From NCBI GenBank assembly GCA_026169375.1, contig JAPFCR010000038.1, forward strand, positions 1 to 46,100: a DNA stretch of 46,100 nt, read 5' to 3'. The position numbers were made by a program, and so were the translations under genes. Below the pieces are notes generated by a model. That model did no database searches. It was not told where the DNA came from and saw only the letters and a list, made by a program, of their open reading frames with translations. Below, piece by piece: positions 34,101 to 43,110 of the stretch (within the stretch, counting starts at the first letter, position 1; every line of letters begins with the position of its first letter). This DNA is from Sporosarcina sp. Lineage in GTDB: Bacteria > Bacillota > Bacilli > Bacillales_A > Planococcaceae.

Positions 34101-35000
34101 ATGATTCCTTTTTTAAACACGATACTCGGTCCACTGATTTCAAGTTTTATCATCATTATCTTAGCGTCTTTTCTTGCATTGATAATTGATTTTCTTTTTC
34201 CGTCTTTTAAGAAATGGACGAGAATGATTCTTTTTTTCATTGTACTTACGAGTGTTTTGAAGCCTGCATTCGAACATTTTACTTTTATTCAAAAGTTAAT
34301 GCACGCCGTTTCTGCCATGTTTATTGGTGTGTATCCGATTATAACAGCGGCAATCTTAGCTGCAGGTGGCACTTTCAATTTATTGAATTTTCAACCCGCT
34401 ATGTTACTTTTTGCGAATGGGGTTGTATTTTTTGCAGATCGTTTACTCATTCCTTTGTTAATAATGGCATTACTTTTAGATGTTTCGTCTCGACTTTTAC
34501 CAGATGTTTCTTTTACGCGTCTTGCCGAACTTATTCGGACAACTTTATTAGGAACGGTTTCGGCAATTGTTGCAGCTTATTCGATTTTTATCACTGCTGG
34601 GGGAACGATGTCATGGGCACTTTCTGGAACGATGAGTGAACCGATTAAAGAACTCATCCAACAAAATATTCCAATTATCGGTTCTTTTATGACAGAAAGT
34701 ATGAGTTCGATCGGACGTTATTCTTCGGGAGTTTCGATTTTTGTTGGAGGCTGGCTTATGACAACTGTGTGGGCTGTAGCCATTATCCCGTCTTTAAAAA
34801 CGTTACTCACAGCATTGTTTTACCGGTGGACAGCTGCAATAATCGAACCATTTGCAGATAAAGGAATTACAGGTTTACTGGATGATATTGGAAAAACATT
34901 ATTTGTTTTATGTGCGATCTCTTTTCTTCTCGCATTTGCTTTTATTTATACCGCATTATTTGTGATTACACTTGTGAAATTATTAACGGCTGTTAAATGA
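34101..35000 (+). CDS. spoIIIAE: Stage III sporulation protein AE, N-terminally short
   Basis: A 299-residue polytopic membrane protein matching the membrane portion of SpoIIIAE, including FIGVYPIITAAILAAGGTF, a long hydrophobic core and the C-terminal LDDIGKTLFVLCAIS. The B. subtilis protein is about 400 residues with a signal peptide and an extracytoplasmic N-terminal region; here that region is missing and there is no room for it, since spoIIIAD ends 15 nt upstream. It starts after GGGACAGG. Confidence 0.85.
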   Translation: MIPFLNTILGPLISSFIIIILASFLALIIDFLFPSFKKWTRMILFFIVLTSVLKPAFEHFTFIQKLMHAVSAMFIGVYPIITAAILAAGGTFNLLNFQPAMLLFANGVVFFADRLLIPLLIMALLLDVSSRLLPDVSFTRLAELIRTTLLGTVSAIVAAYSIFITAGGTMSWALSGTMSEPIKELIQQNIPIIGSFMTESMSSIGRYSSGVSIFVGGWLMTTVWAVAIIPSLKTLLTALFYRWTAAIIEPFADKGITGLLDDIGKTLFVLCAISFLLAFAFIYTALFVITLVKLLTAVK

Positions 35001-35009
35001 GGTGAGTGG

Positions 35010-35176
35010 ATGGAAAATTTTTAGTCGGTGTATTGTCAATTACATTTTTGTCAGCGATTTTATTCTTGGTCTTTCCGGATGATGCGGAAGAAGTATTTTT
35101 GCCAATAGTCAAGTTAGCAATCGGTTTATGGATTGTCCAATCATTATTCACAATGCTTGGTCATAGCAATCAATAA
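35010..35176 (+). pseudogene. spoIIIAF: SpoIIIAF-like short protein requiring a -1 frameshift
   Basis: An ATG at 35010, preceded by GGTGAG, reads MENF and then TAG. One base back, an open frame continues FLVGVLSITFLSAILFLVFPDD and ends GLWIVQSLFTMLGHSNQ at 35176, giving about 55 residues with two hydrophobic stretches. Its place between AE and AG and its helix-helix layout fit the N-terminal membrane part of SpoIIIAF, which is about 200 residues in B. subtilis. The shift point A_AAT_TTT (35015-35021), directly before the stop, is a classical -1 slippery heptamer; a base lost in a T run is the alternative. Confidence 0.5.
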
Positions 35177-35213
35177 TGCTGCATATTATAAATTATCAAT
35201 CAAAAGAGGCTTG

Positions 35214-35660
35214 GTGGAGAGTGTAGATGAAGAACCTATGGAAAAACAAACTAAAAAAATTCAACCAGTTTTCTTGGGAATCATCGTTGTACTCATTGGA
35301 ATCATGTGGGGGAGTTCTTTACTTGATATCGGGGGAGGGAAAACAACAGTAGAAGAAGCGCGAACAGAAGAATATGCACTCGCACAAACATTGACGCAAA
35401 TAGAAGGAGTAGGGAAAATTGCAATTTATTATTATGATGGGCAAAGAGAAAAAGAAGATTCGCTCACCCAATATTTTTCACTTTCACAACCAACAGATAC
35501 GCATCAAGAAAAAGAAATGGCAGGTATTCTCGTCGTTGCGGAAGGTGGAGGGGATCCAGTGATTCAAAATTTATTATCAAAAACATTATCAACCGTTTTA
35601 CAATTACCCGAACATCAAATTGTCATTGTTGAAATGAAACAAGAGGGGGAAATAGAATGA
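35214..35660 (+). CDS. spoIIIAG: Stage III sporulation protein AG-like, start uncertain
   Basis: About 148 residues: an N-terminal membrane helix (FLGIIVVLIGIMWGSSLL) and an extracytoplasmic ring-building domain with GILVVAEGGGDPVIQNLLSK and LQLPEHQIVIVEM, typical of SpoIIIAG. The GTG at 35214 has only a close AGAGG. The best-placed start is the ATG at 35227, 7 nt after GGTGGAG, but it is in another frame (MKNLWKNKLKKF) and would need a -1 shift at A_AAA_AAA (35253-35259) to enter this frame. The end overlaps spoIIIAH by 4 nt. Confidence 0.75.
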   Translation: MESVDEEPMEKQTKKIQPVFLGIIVVLIGIMWGSSLLDIGGGKTTVEEARTEEYALAQTLTQIEGVGKIAIYYYDGQREKEDSLTQYFSLSQPTDTHQEKEMAGILVVAEGGGDPVIQNLLSKTLSTVLQLPEHQIVIVEMKQEGEIE

Positions 35661-36196
35661 GAACAAATAAACGTACAGTTTGGTTTTTAACATTACTTAG
35701 TCTTGTTGCAGTGATTTCAATTTATTACCTGAACAAAACAGCACCAATGCCTTTCGATGGTATTGCGATTTTTAATAATGATGACAACCCAGCAGAGTTA
35801 ACCGAAGTAAATGATGAAAAAAAGCAGCAACCCGTTTTTGCAGAAAGCTACTTATTCGAAGAGATGCGCATGAATGTTCGAAATGAACGAAGTCAATTAC
35901 AAGAACAACTCACATCAAAGCTAAATTCAGCTGAAGATTCAGAAGAAATGAGTGCCACATTTGATGAAATGGAGCAACTCGTTAAACAAGAATCAGCGGA
36001 ATCTCTATTAGAAATGCAAATTAAGGCATTAGGTTATACGGATGCTTTTGTACATGCGGAAGCAAATAACGTCACAGTTACAGTCCTTTCAGAAGATGGA
36101 CATTCAAATAAACAAGCAAGTGAAATTACCCATTTGGTGATGACGAATTGGGATGGTGCCAAAAAAGTAAAAGTAGATTTTAAAGGGGATTCTTGA
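35657..36196 (+). CDS. spoIIIAH: Stage III sporulation protein AH
   Basis: A 179-residue SpoIIIAH: N-terminal RTVWFLTLLSLVAVISIYYL membrane anchor, an acidic linker, a coiled segment (FEEMRMNVRNERSQLQEQL) and the YscJ/FliF-like ring domain with ESLLEMQIKALGY and VTVTVLSEDG near the C-terminus. In B. subtilis it spans the intermembrane space and binds forespore SpoIIQ. It overlaps the AG stop by 4 nt (ATGA), and is the last gene of the operon. Confidence 0.92.
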   Translation: MRTNKRTVWFLTLLSLVAVISIYYLNKTAPMPFDGIAIFNNDDNPAELTEVNDEKKQQPVFAESYLFEEMRMNVRNERSQLQEQLTSKLNSAEDSEEMSATFDEMEQLVKQESAESLLEMQIKALGYTDAFVHAEANNVTVTVLSEDGHSNKQASEITHLVMTNWDGAKKVKVDFKGDS

Positions 36197-36225
36197 AAGA
36201 AAAGAAAAAGTAATTGAGTTAATAG

Positions 36226-36465
36226 ATTTCATAATTACTATATTTCACACCAGATGCGAATATGATTATATGATTATCAATATAACATTCGCATTCATCC
36301 TGTTGATTGGAGTGAAAGGCGGCGACTCCTGCGGGAATAGCATGAGCTGAAAGCCCCGCAGGAACGTAGTGACGAGGAGATTGAAGCCATGCCCGCGGAA
36401 AGCGTCCGCCTGTAACGGAAATCAACATTATTCAGATATTCTAGTAAGAAAGACAATTATGAAAT
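36226..36465. mobile_element. MITE-like repeat, copy 2
   Basis: Bounded by ATTTCATAATTAC (36226-36238) and CAATTATGAAAT (36454-36465). The inner GC-rich module (36302-36426) again begins GTTGATT and ends AATCAAC. Nested stems are visible: GGCGG with CCGCC near the ends and CTCCTGCGGG with CCCCGCAGGA inside. It lies between spoIIIAH and accB; the two small open frames across it are not genes. Confidence 0.75.
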
Positions 36466-36524
36466 TGACTAGAGAAACAAATTTTAAATCGAAGGCCTAT
36501 TTTAGTAGAAGATTTAAATCAGTT

Positions 36525-36564
36525 CTCAGATTAAATTATTATGAAGTAAATACTTTAATCTGAG
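36525..36564. repeat. 11-bp perfect inverted repeat
   Basis: CTCAGATTAAA (36525-36535) and TTTAATCTGAG (36554-36564), loop 18 nt, followed by AAATTTGTTTT. It may be a weak terminator; it is part of the 570-bp gene-free stretch 36197-36766. Confidence 0.6.
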
Positions 36565-36613
36565 AAATTTGTTTTATTCGGATAAATGCAAAAAATAATA
36601 CTTTCAAATAGTA

Positions 36614-36656
36614 AAAACAGTTGACGGAAAATAAAATGCCGGTTCAACTGTTTTTT
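36614..36656 (+). terminator. Intrinsic terminator before accB
   Basis: AAAACAGTTGA pairs with TCAACTGTTTT, followed by TTTTTT with an inner GGAAA/GCCGG loop region. It ends transcription coming from the spoIIIA side. A possible accB -10 element TAAAAT lies at 36723-36728, without a good -35. Confidence 0.8.
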
Positions 36657-36766
36657 GTTATGTTTTTTCAATGAATTTGCATAAAATGTATGAAAACAGT
36701 TCCAAAATGGTAGGAAAACGTCTAAAATAGAAAGGGGATAAAAAATAAATAGTTAGGAGAATGGGC

Positions 36767-37249
36767 ATGTTGAAAATTCAAGAAATTCGTGAAATTATTA
36801 AACTGATTGACGAGTCATCAATTGAGAAATTTACTTACAAAGTTGACGATGCGAAAATTATATTAGAAAAAGGAAATACGAACCAAAATGTAGCACCGGT
36901 TCAAGTAGAACAAAGGAACGCAGCACCGGTTGTACAAGCACCTTCAGTAGTAGAGGTTGAAAAGCCAGTACAATCTGAAACTACCGCGCAAGTTGAACTA
37001 GATGAATCGGTTTATGAAGTGACATCTCCAATGGTAGGTACATTTTATGAAGCCTCTTCTCCAGAAGCAGATCCTTATGTAAAAGTAGGCGATAAAGTTT
37101 CAGAGGAATCAATTGTCTGTATCGTTGAAGCGATGAAACTTTTCAATGAAATCGAAGCAGAAGCATCAGGAGAAATCGTTGAAATTCTTGTGAAGGACGG
37201 CCAGCTTGTCGAGTATGGACAACCTCTCTTCCTTGTGAAAACGAAATAA
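36767..37249 (+). CDS. accB: Biotin carboxyl carrier protein of acetyl-CoA carboxylase
   Basis: A 160-residue BCCP: N-terminal helical [19 protein letters not shown] segment, a Val/Gln/Pro-rich linker (about 45-75), and a biotinyl domain with the lysine in VEAMKLFNE. It carries CO2 from biotin carboxylase to the carboxyltransferase in malonyl-CoA synthesis. I chose the ATG at 36767, 6-7 nt after AGGAGA; an in-frame ATG 6 nt upstream touches that site. accC follows 13 nt later. Confidence 0.96.
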   Translation: MLKIQEIREIIKLIDESSIEKFTYKVDDAKIILEKGNTNQNVAPVQVEQRNAAPVVQAPSVVEVEKPVQSETTAQVELDESVYEVTSPMVGTFYEASSPEADPYVKVGDKVSEESIVCIVEAMKLFNEIEAEASGEIVEILVKDGQLVEYGQPLFLVKTK

Positions 37250-37262
37250 GGAGGACTAGAAG

Positions 37263-38609
37263 ATGAAAAAAATATTAATTGCAAACCGTGGAGAAATAGC
37301 GGTTCGAATTATTCGTGCTTGTAAAGAGATGGGCATTCAAACAGTAGCTGTTTATTCGGAAGCGGACGAACACGCTTTACATGTAGAACTAGCTGATGAA
37401 GCATATTGTATTGGACCAAGAGCGTCAGCAGATAGTTATTTAAATTTTTCTAATATCATCGGGTTAGCGAAGTTGACAGATTGCGATGGGATCCATCCAG
37501 GGTATGGTTTTTTAGCTGAAAATGCGAACTTCGCTGAACTATGTGAAGAAGTGAATATTAAATTTATTGGTCCTTCTTCAACAGCGATTTCGAAAATGGG
37601 AACAAAAGACGTGGCTCGTGAAACGATGCGTGAAGCAGGCGTTCCGATTGTCCCAGGTTCGACAGGAATCGTTAAAGATGCAAAAGAAGGACTTGAAATC
37701 GCAAAGGAAATTGGTTTCCCAGTCATTATTAAAGCAACAGCTGGTGGTGGCGGGAAGGGGATCCGTATTGCGAATAATGAAGATGAACTTGTATCGGGAA
37801 TTGAAATCACGCAAAACGAAGCGGCTGCTGCATTTGGAAATCCAGGAGTCTATATAGAGAAGTGTATTGAAATTTTCCGTCATGTTGAAGTTCAAGTATT
37901 AGCGGACCAATACGGCAATACAATCCACTTAGGTGAACGTGATTGTTCAATTCAGCGCCGTATGCAAAAACTGGTCGAAGAAGCCCCTTCACCAGCACTT
38001 ACACCCGAACTTCGTAAAGAAATGGGAGACGCAGCTGTACGTGCTGCAGAGGCCGTGAATTATGAAGGTGCAGGAACAGTTGAATTTATTTTTGATCATA
38101 TTCACCAGAAATTTTACTTTATGGAAATGAACACACGCATTCAAGTAGAGCATCCAGTAACTGAAATGATTACGGGTGTAGATTTAATTAAAGAGCAAAT
38201 AAAAGTTGCTTCCGGCGAAAAACTTCAACTGAAACAAGAAGATATCAAAGTGAATGGTTGGTCGATTGAATGTCGAATTAACGCTGAAAATCCAGCACGT
38301 AATTTTATGCCATCACCGGGAGAAGTGACGATGTATATGCCACCAGGTGGTTTCGGTGTACGTGTAGATTCTGCCATGTATACAGGTTATACAATCCCAC
38401 CATTTTATGATTCGATGGTTGCGAAGTTAATCGTCCATGCTGACACAAGAGAAGAAGCGGTGTTAAGGATGCAGCGGGCGCTTGATGAGTTTATTATTGA
38501 AGGCGTTGAGACGACAATTCCATTTCATGCGAATTTAATGAGTGATGAAGTTTTCAAATCAGGAGACTTTGACACGAAATTTCTCGAGAAGTATGACATA
38601 ATGAAATAA
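37263..38609 (+). CDS. accC: Acetyl-CoA carboxylase biotin carboxylase subunit
   Basis: A 448-residue ATP-grasp biotin carboxylase. The N-terminal [23 protein letters not shown], the ATP-binding glycine loop [13 protein letters not shown], the catalytic [20 protein letters not shown] region and [14 protein letters not shown] are all intact. It carboxylates the biotin on AccB. GGAGG lies 8 nt before the ATG. Confidence 0.98.
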   Translation: MKKILIANRGEIAVRIIRACKEMGIQTVAVYSEADEHALHVELADEAYCIGPRASADSYLNFSNIIGLAKLTDCDGIHPGYGFLAENANFAELCEEVNIKFIGPSSTAISKMGTKDVARETMREAGVPIVPGSTGIVKDAKEGLEIAKEIGFPVIIKATAGGGGKGIRIANNEDELVSGIEITQNEAAAAFGNPGVYIEKCIEIFRHVEVQVLADQYGNTIHLGERDCSIQRRMQKLVEEAPSPALTPELRKEMGDAAVRAAEAVNYEGAGTVEFIFDHIHQKFYFMEMNTRIQVEHPVTEMITGVDLIKEQIKVASGEKLQLKQEDIKVNGWSIECRINAENPARNFMPSPGEVTMYMPPGGFGVRVDSAMYTGYTIPPFYDSMVAKLIVHADTREEAVLRMQRALDEFIIEGVETTIPFHANLMSDEVFKSGDFDTKFLEKYDIMK

Positions 38610-38625
38610 AAGGAGGACGATTTGA

Positions 38626-39015
38626 ATGGCAGAAAAAGACATGCCTTCGTTTGTAGGGATGACACCGTCGAAAGAAGAAGAGTTAGGACGGGTTCGTCTT
38701 GCTCCGGAAGTACTTGAAGTCATCATCGGAATTGCGACGAATGAAGTAAAAGGTGTTGCGTATACGAGAGGGAATTTTGCGACAGGCGTAGCTGAAAAAC
38801 TTGGACGTACACAATACGGGAAAGGTGTTAAAACAAGTTGGTCGGAAAACGGCTTAACGATTGACATATATTGTGTCGTGCAATATGGTTTTCTAGTACG
38901 TGAAATAGCTTATGAAATTCAAAAGCAAGTACGCAATACCATTTATAATATGACGTCATTGAAGACGAATGAAATTAATATCCATATTACCGGTATCGAA
39001 ACAGAAACAGAGTAA
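38626..39015 (+). CDS. yqhY: Asp23/Gls24-family protein YqhY
   Basis: A 129-residue Asp23/Gls24 protein with the conserved IRLAPEVLEVIIGIATNEVKGV-like segment (VRLAPEVLEVIIGIATNEV), YGKGVKTSW and a C-terminal IYCVVQYG. The gene is conserved next to accB-accC in Firmicutes, and work in B. subtilis connects YqhY to acetyl-CoA carboxylase control. It starts 16 nt after accC behind AAAGGAGG. Confidence 0.93.
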   Translation: MAEKDMPSFVGMTPSKEEELGRVRLAPEVLEVIIGIATNEVKGVAYTRGNFATGVAEKLGRTQYGKGVKTSWSENGLTIDIYCVVQYGFLVREIAYEIQKQVRNTIYNMTSLKTNEINIHITGIETETE

Positions 39016-39044
39016 TTTGAGAACGAGTGATTTAAAAGAATTGG

Positions 39045-39086
39045 AAAAGTAGAGGAGGATGATGAATATTCTCACCTCTACTTTTT
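39045..39086 (+). terminator. Intrinsic terminator after yqhY
   Basis: AAAAGTAGAGG pairs with CCTCTACTTTT around a 19-nt loop, then T. Confidence 0.87.
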
Positions 39087-39193
39087 CTACTTGTTTAAAA
39101 TTTGTTTTTATGAAGGATAATAGGTCTACTGTATCCGGAAACTGTCGAATATGATATGATAATGCCGGAAAGTTCGGTAGAGGAGAAATGATA

Positions 39194-39586
39194 ATGAACA
39201 GAAGAGAAGCGCGTGAAAAAGCAATACAAACACTTTTTCAGCTAGACAACCTAAATAATATTGAAATATCTATAGAAGAAGCAATGTCTTTTATTGTAAA
39301 AGGACAATCAAATCAGTTTTATGAACAGCTCGTACGTGGGACGATGGCGCACCGAGATGAGCTTGACGCACAATTAGCAGAAAACCTAGAAAACTGGGAG
39401 CTCGATCGTTTACCAAAAATTGAAAGAACGATTTTACGCTTAGCATTGTATGAAATCGAGTATAATGAAGATGTTCCATTAGGTGTTGTGATCAACGAAG
39501 CCATCGAACTCAGTAAAACATTTTCTGATGAAAAATCGGGTCGTTTTGTAAACGGCGTTTTATCGAAATTCACAAAAAATAATTAA
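39194..39586 (+). CDS. nusB: Transcription antitermination factor NusB
   Basis: A 130-residue all-helical NusB, which with NusE/S10 promotes antitermination on rRNA operons. The N-terminal [18 protein letters not shown], the central [19 protein letters not shown] and the C-terminal [26 protein letters not shown] are diagnostic. I chose the ATG at 39194, 8 nt after AGGAG; the ATG at 39188 would leave only 2 nt. Confidence 0.97.
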   Translation: MNRREAREKAIQTLFQLDNLNNIEISIEEAMSFIVKGQSNQFYEQLVRGTMAHRDELDAQLAENLENWELDRLPKIERTILRLALYEIEYNEDVPLGVVINEAIELSKTFSDEKSGRFVNGVLSKFTKNN

Positions 39587-39611
39587 ATCAATCTCTTTGG
39601 AGGCTATTCAA

Positions 39612-40472
39612 ATGAACGGAAAATTAATTGACGGAAGACAAATTGGTAAGGATATCCGAGAAGAAATTAAAGAACGCGTGAACAAGCTAAAAGAAAAAGG
39701 CTGTACGCCAGGACTCGCAGTCATTATTGTCGGCGATGATTCAGCTTCGCATACTTATGTAAAAAACAAACAGAAATCAAGCGCTGAAGTAGGTATGAAA
39801 TCTGAAATTATCAAGTTACCAGCGACTGTTTCAGAGGAAGAGTTATTAAAAGAAATAAACGCGCTTAACCATGATGATTCGATTCACGGAATTCTTGTAC
39901 AATTACCGTTACCCGATCATATCGATGAAAATCGTATTATTTTAGCTATTGACCGATCTAAAGATGTAGATGGATTTCATCCGGAAAATGTCGGAAGAAT
40001 GATGATCGGACAACGTACATTTTTATCATGTACACCTTATGGCATTATCAAATTACTTGAGAGAACGAATACACCAATTGAAGGACAACATGCGGTCATT
40101 ATTGGACGTAGTAATATTGTCGGAAAGCCGATGGGACAACTTCTCTTGCAACGAAATGCAACGGTTACATATTGTCACTCGCGTACGAAAGACTTAAAAG
40201 AACATACAAAACGAGCGGATATTTTAATTGTCGCAATTGGTGCGGCGAAATTTGTCGATGCTTCTTATGTAAAAGAAGGAGCAGTCGTGATTGATGTTGG
40301 GATGAACCGCGATGAAAATGGAAAATTATGTGGTGACGTAGATTTTGACAGTGTCAAAGAAGTATCCTCTGCGATTACGCCAGTTCCAGGCGGCGTGGGT
40401 CCGATGACGATTACAATGTTACTCAAAAATACATTGTTAAGTGCTGAAGAAACTTGTGCAAATCAAACTTAA
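39612..40472 (+). CDS. folD: Bifunctional methylenetetrahydrofolate dehydrogenase/cyclohydrolase
   Basis: A 286-residue FolD, interconverting methylene-, methenyl- and formyl-tetrahydrofolate; it connects with the glycine cleavage system through methylene-THF. The catalytic lysine lies in [12 protein letters not shown]; other landmarks are [19 protein letters not shown]-like [25 protein letters not shown] and [15 protein letters not shown]. Start ATG 39612 behind TTTGGAGG. A modest hairpin, ACGCTG/CAGCGT, lies at 40488-40515 after the stop. Confidence 0.97.
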   Translation: MNGKLIDGRQIGKDIREEIKERVNKLKEKGCTPGLAVIIVGDDSASHTYVKNKQKSSAEVGMKSEIIKLPATVSEEELLKEINALNHDDSIHGILVQLPLPDHIDENRIILAIDRSKDVDGFHPENVGRMMIGQRTFLSCTPYGIIKLLERTNTPIEGQHAVIIGRSNIVGKPMGQLLLQRNATVTYCHSRTKDLKEHTKRADILIVAIGAAKFVDASYVKEGAVVIDVGMNRDENGKLCGDVDFDSVKEVSSAITPVPGGVGPMTITMLLKNTLLSAEETCANQT

Positions 40473-40549
40473 CATAAACTGTTGATGACGCTGTTCTTCT
40501 TGTAAAGGGCAGCGTTTCTAAACGTTTTCAGAAAAGGAGGCGGAGAGTG

Positions 40550-41905
40550 ATGAAAAACCCTTATTTGTCTGTTCAAGCTTTAACAAAATATGTCAAAAGG
40601 AAATTTGATGCAGACCCTCACTTAAGGCAAGTTTATGTAAAAGGTGAACTATCTAACGTAAACCATCATACGAGTGGACATTTATATTTCACATTGAAAG
40701 ATAATCGCAGCCAGATTCGATCGGTGATGTTTAGGATGAATGCAAGTCAGTTGAAATTTATCCCTAAAAGTGGAATGAATGTGCTTATTACAGGAGATGT
40801 TACCGTTTATGAAGCAAGTGGACAATATCAACTTTACGCAAAAGATATGCAACCGGACGGGATTGGTGCACTTTATTTAGCTTTTGCACAATTAAAAGAA
40901 AAGCTCGAAAAAGAAGGGTTGTTTAAAGAACAATGGAAACAACCATTACCTCTATTCCCTAAAAACATTGGTATTATTACAGCGCAAACTGGTGCAGCCA
41001 TTCAAGATATCTATTCGACAATTTCGAGACGTTATCCATTGGCGAATATGATTTTATTACCGGCGACAGTACAAGGAGAACATGCAGCCCCTTCAATCGT
41101 GCGAGCGATTGAACAGGCCAACTTTTACGCAGATTTTGATGTATTAATTGTTGGGCGTGGCGGTGGTTCCATTGAAGATTTATGGGCATTTAATGAAGAG
41201 TCCGTTGCGCGTGCTATTTTTTCGAGTAAAATCCCAATTATTAGTGCAGTTGGACATGAAACGGATACAACGATTGCCGATTTCGTTTCGGATAAACGCG
41301 CACCGACACCAACAGCAGCAGCAGAATTAGCTGTTCCGGCCCGTGAAGATTTAATGGAAAGAGTGTTAGACCGAAAGCGATCTCTTTACCGTTCATTTTC
41401 ATACCAAGTGAAACATGAACAAAAAAGACTGTTAACACTACAACAGTCTTATCCACTACAATATCCTGAAAGGCTTTACAGGCCTTTTATTGAAAAGCAT
41501 CTTCAACTGGAAGAGCGGTTACAAAGAAGTGCAGAAACGTTAACAAATCGGGATGAAGTTTCACTCAATCATCTGATGACGCGTTTACAACACTACTCAC
41601 CAGTAAATGCAGTGAATACGTACAAAAGGGAACTCGCGCTGTTCACAAAACGTCTTCATACAACAACGCAACATGAATTGACAAAACATGAAAAGCATTT
41701 TTCATCGACAGTACGAATCTTGTCATCACTCAATCCACTTCATGTAATTGAACGAGGGTATTCGATTGTGTATCAAAATGAACAAGTTCAAAAGTCTGTA
41801 AACGATTTAGAAGTTGGCAGTACAATTCAAGTGCAAATGCAAGACGGACAGGCAGAAGCAGTGATCCAGTCAGTGAATCAGGAGGGGAAGTTACATGACG
41901 AATGA
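40550..41905 (+). CDS. xseA: Exodeoxyribonuclease VII large subunit
   Basis: A 451-residue XseA. The N-terminal OB fold contains VKGELSNVNHHTSGHLYFTLKD, the catalytic domain has DVLIVGRGGGSIEDLWAFNEE and ISAVGHETDTTIADFVSD with the active-site acids, then a long coiled-coil region. It degrades single-stranded DNA with XseB. The ATG at 40550 lies 9 nt after AAGGAGG; GTG 3 nt upstream is possible. Overlaps xseB by 11 nt. Confidence 0.97.
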   Translation: MKNPYLSVQALTKYVKRKFDADPHLRQVYVKGELSNVNHHTSGHLYFTLKDNRSQIRSVMFRMNASQLKFIPKSGMNVLITGDVTVYEASGQYQLYAKDMQPDGIGALYLAFAQLKEKLEKEGLFKEQWKQPLPLFPKNIGIITAQTGAAIQDIYSTISRRYPLANMILLPATVQGEHAAPSIVRAIEQANFYADFDVLIVGRGGGSIEDLWAFNEESVARAIFSSKIPIISAVGHETDTTIADFVSDKRAPTPTAAAELAVPAREDLMERVLDRKRSLYRSFSYQVKHEQKRLLTLQQSYPLQYPERLYRPFIEKHLQLEERLQRSAETLTNRDEVSLNHLMTRLQHYSPVNAVNTYKRELALFTKRLHTTTQHELTKHEKHFSSTVRILSSLNPLHVIERGYSIVYQNEQVQKSVNDLEVGSTIQVQMQDGQAEAVIQSVNQEGKLHDE

Positions 41906-42140
41906 AACGATTCGATTTGAAGAAGCAATGACAAAGTTAGAAGAAGTCGTAAGTAAACTAGAAACAGGCGATGTCCCGTTAGAAGATGCGATTAAGCTCT
42001 ATAAAGAAGGCATGGAGTTATCTGCAATTTGTCAAGGAAAACTTCAACATGCTGAAAAGCAGTTGATGTCAATGATTGATGAAAAAGGGCAAAAAGAACC
42101 ATTTGACCCACAAAAAGGTGAGAGTGAAAATGACAACTAA
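41895..42140 (+). CDS. xseB: Exodeoxyribonuclease VII small subunit
   Basis: An 81-residue helical-hairpin protein with the family pattern FEEAMTKLEEVVSKLETGDVPLE and LYKEGMELSAICQGKL. Several copies pack around XseA. Start and end overlap xseA and ispA by 11 nt each, so the three are translated as a unit. Confidence 0.96.
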   Translation: MTNETIRFEEAMTKLEEVVSKLETGDVPLEDAIKLYKEGMELSAICQGKLQHAEKQLMSMIDEKGQKEPFDPQKGESENDN

Positions 42141-43017
42141 CTTACAAACTTTTATGGATGAATATACACCGAAAATTAATGAAACATTAAAACAGCTATT
42201 AACAAAGAATGAAAACATTCCCGAAACGTTGCGAGATTCTATGCACTATTCCATTCGAGCAGGCGGGAAAAGGATTCGCCCATTACTCGTGTTAGCTACG
42301 TTAAAGGATCTGGAAGTAGACTCTCCAGATGCGCTTTTAATTGCATCTTCAATTGAACTGATTCATACATACTCGCTCATCCATGACGATTTACCAAGTA
42401 TGGATGATGATGATCTTCGCCGGGGGAAACCGACGAATCATAAAGTTTTCGGTGAAGCGATTGCGATATTAGCAGGAGACGCGATGCAAACCCTCGCATT
42501 TGAAACATTAGCAGATTTACCGAATACGAACTCTAAAGAAGCGCTTGAACTTGTGCGTCTATTGACCGTTGCTTCAGGTGCAAATGGAATGGTTGCTGGA
42601 CAAGTACTTGACCTAGAAGGTGAAGGGGAAAGTTTATCTTTACAACAGTTACAAGAAATCCATTTGAATAAAACCGGTGCTTTATTATCTTGTTGTATAG
42701 AAGCGGGGGCATTACTTGCAAATTTATCAGGTGAAGAAATGAAAGCGATTCAAAACTATGCAAAACATATTGGCATTGCTTTCCAAATCCAAGATGACAT
42801 TTTAGATGTAACGAGTACGACTGAAGAACTCGGTAAAGACGCAGGGAGTGACGAATCGAGCGAGAAAACGACGTACCCAATGCTTCTCGGTCTAGAAGAA
42901 GCAAAACAACAATTAAAACATCACCATTCATTAGCGAATGAGTCATTATCTTTTTTAGACAATGAACATTCACTCCTGAAACTTTTTGCGAATTATATTG
43001 TAGATCGGAATTTTTAA
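42130..43017 (+). CDS. ispA: Farnesyl diphosphate synthase (short-chain prenyltransferase)
   Basis: A 295-residue IspA. The first aspartate-rich motif is LIHDDLPSMDDDDLRRG and the second is FQIQDDILD; RAGGKRIRPLL binds isopentenyl diphosphate. It makes farnesyl diphosphate for undecaprenyl phosphate and menaquinone. Start ATG 42130 behind AAAGGTGAG; the longer frame to 42076 begins inside xseB. dxs, the first MEP-pathway enzyme, follows. Confidence 0.95.
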   Translation: MTTNLQTFMDEYTPKINETLKQLLTKNENIPETLRDSMHYSIRAGGKRIRPLLVLATLKDLEVDSPDALLIASSIELIHTYSLIHDDLPSMDDDDLRRGKPTNHKVFGEAIAILAGDAMQTLAFETLADLPNTNSKEALELVRLLTVASGANGMVAGQVLDLEGEGESLSLQQLQEIHLNKTGALLSCCIEAGALLANLSGEEMKAIQNYAKHIGIAFQIQDDILDVTSTTEELGKDAGSDESSEKTTYPMLLGLEEAKQQLKHHHSLANESLSFLDNEHSLLKLFANYIVDRNF

Positions 43018-43110
43018 CGTGAAATTCTTGTACTGGGCGTTTCAGTTGATATAATGGGATGAAGGAAAACTTTGAACGTTGCTATTAATTTGTGAAGGTG
43101 TGTGATAACG

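Noticed and set aside
36219..36563. Open frames on both strands (69 and 64 codons)
   Set aside because: They follow MITE-like copy 2 and its flank, with no ribosome-binding site.
42533..42973. 146-codon minus-strand open frame
   Set aside because: Shadow of ispA, whose motifs are all present on the plus strand.
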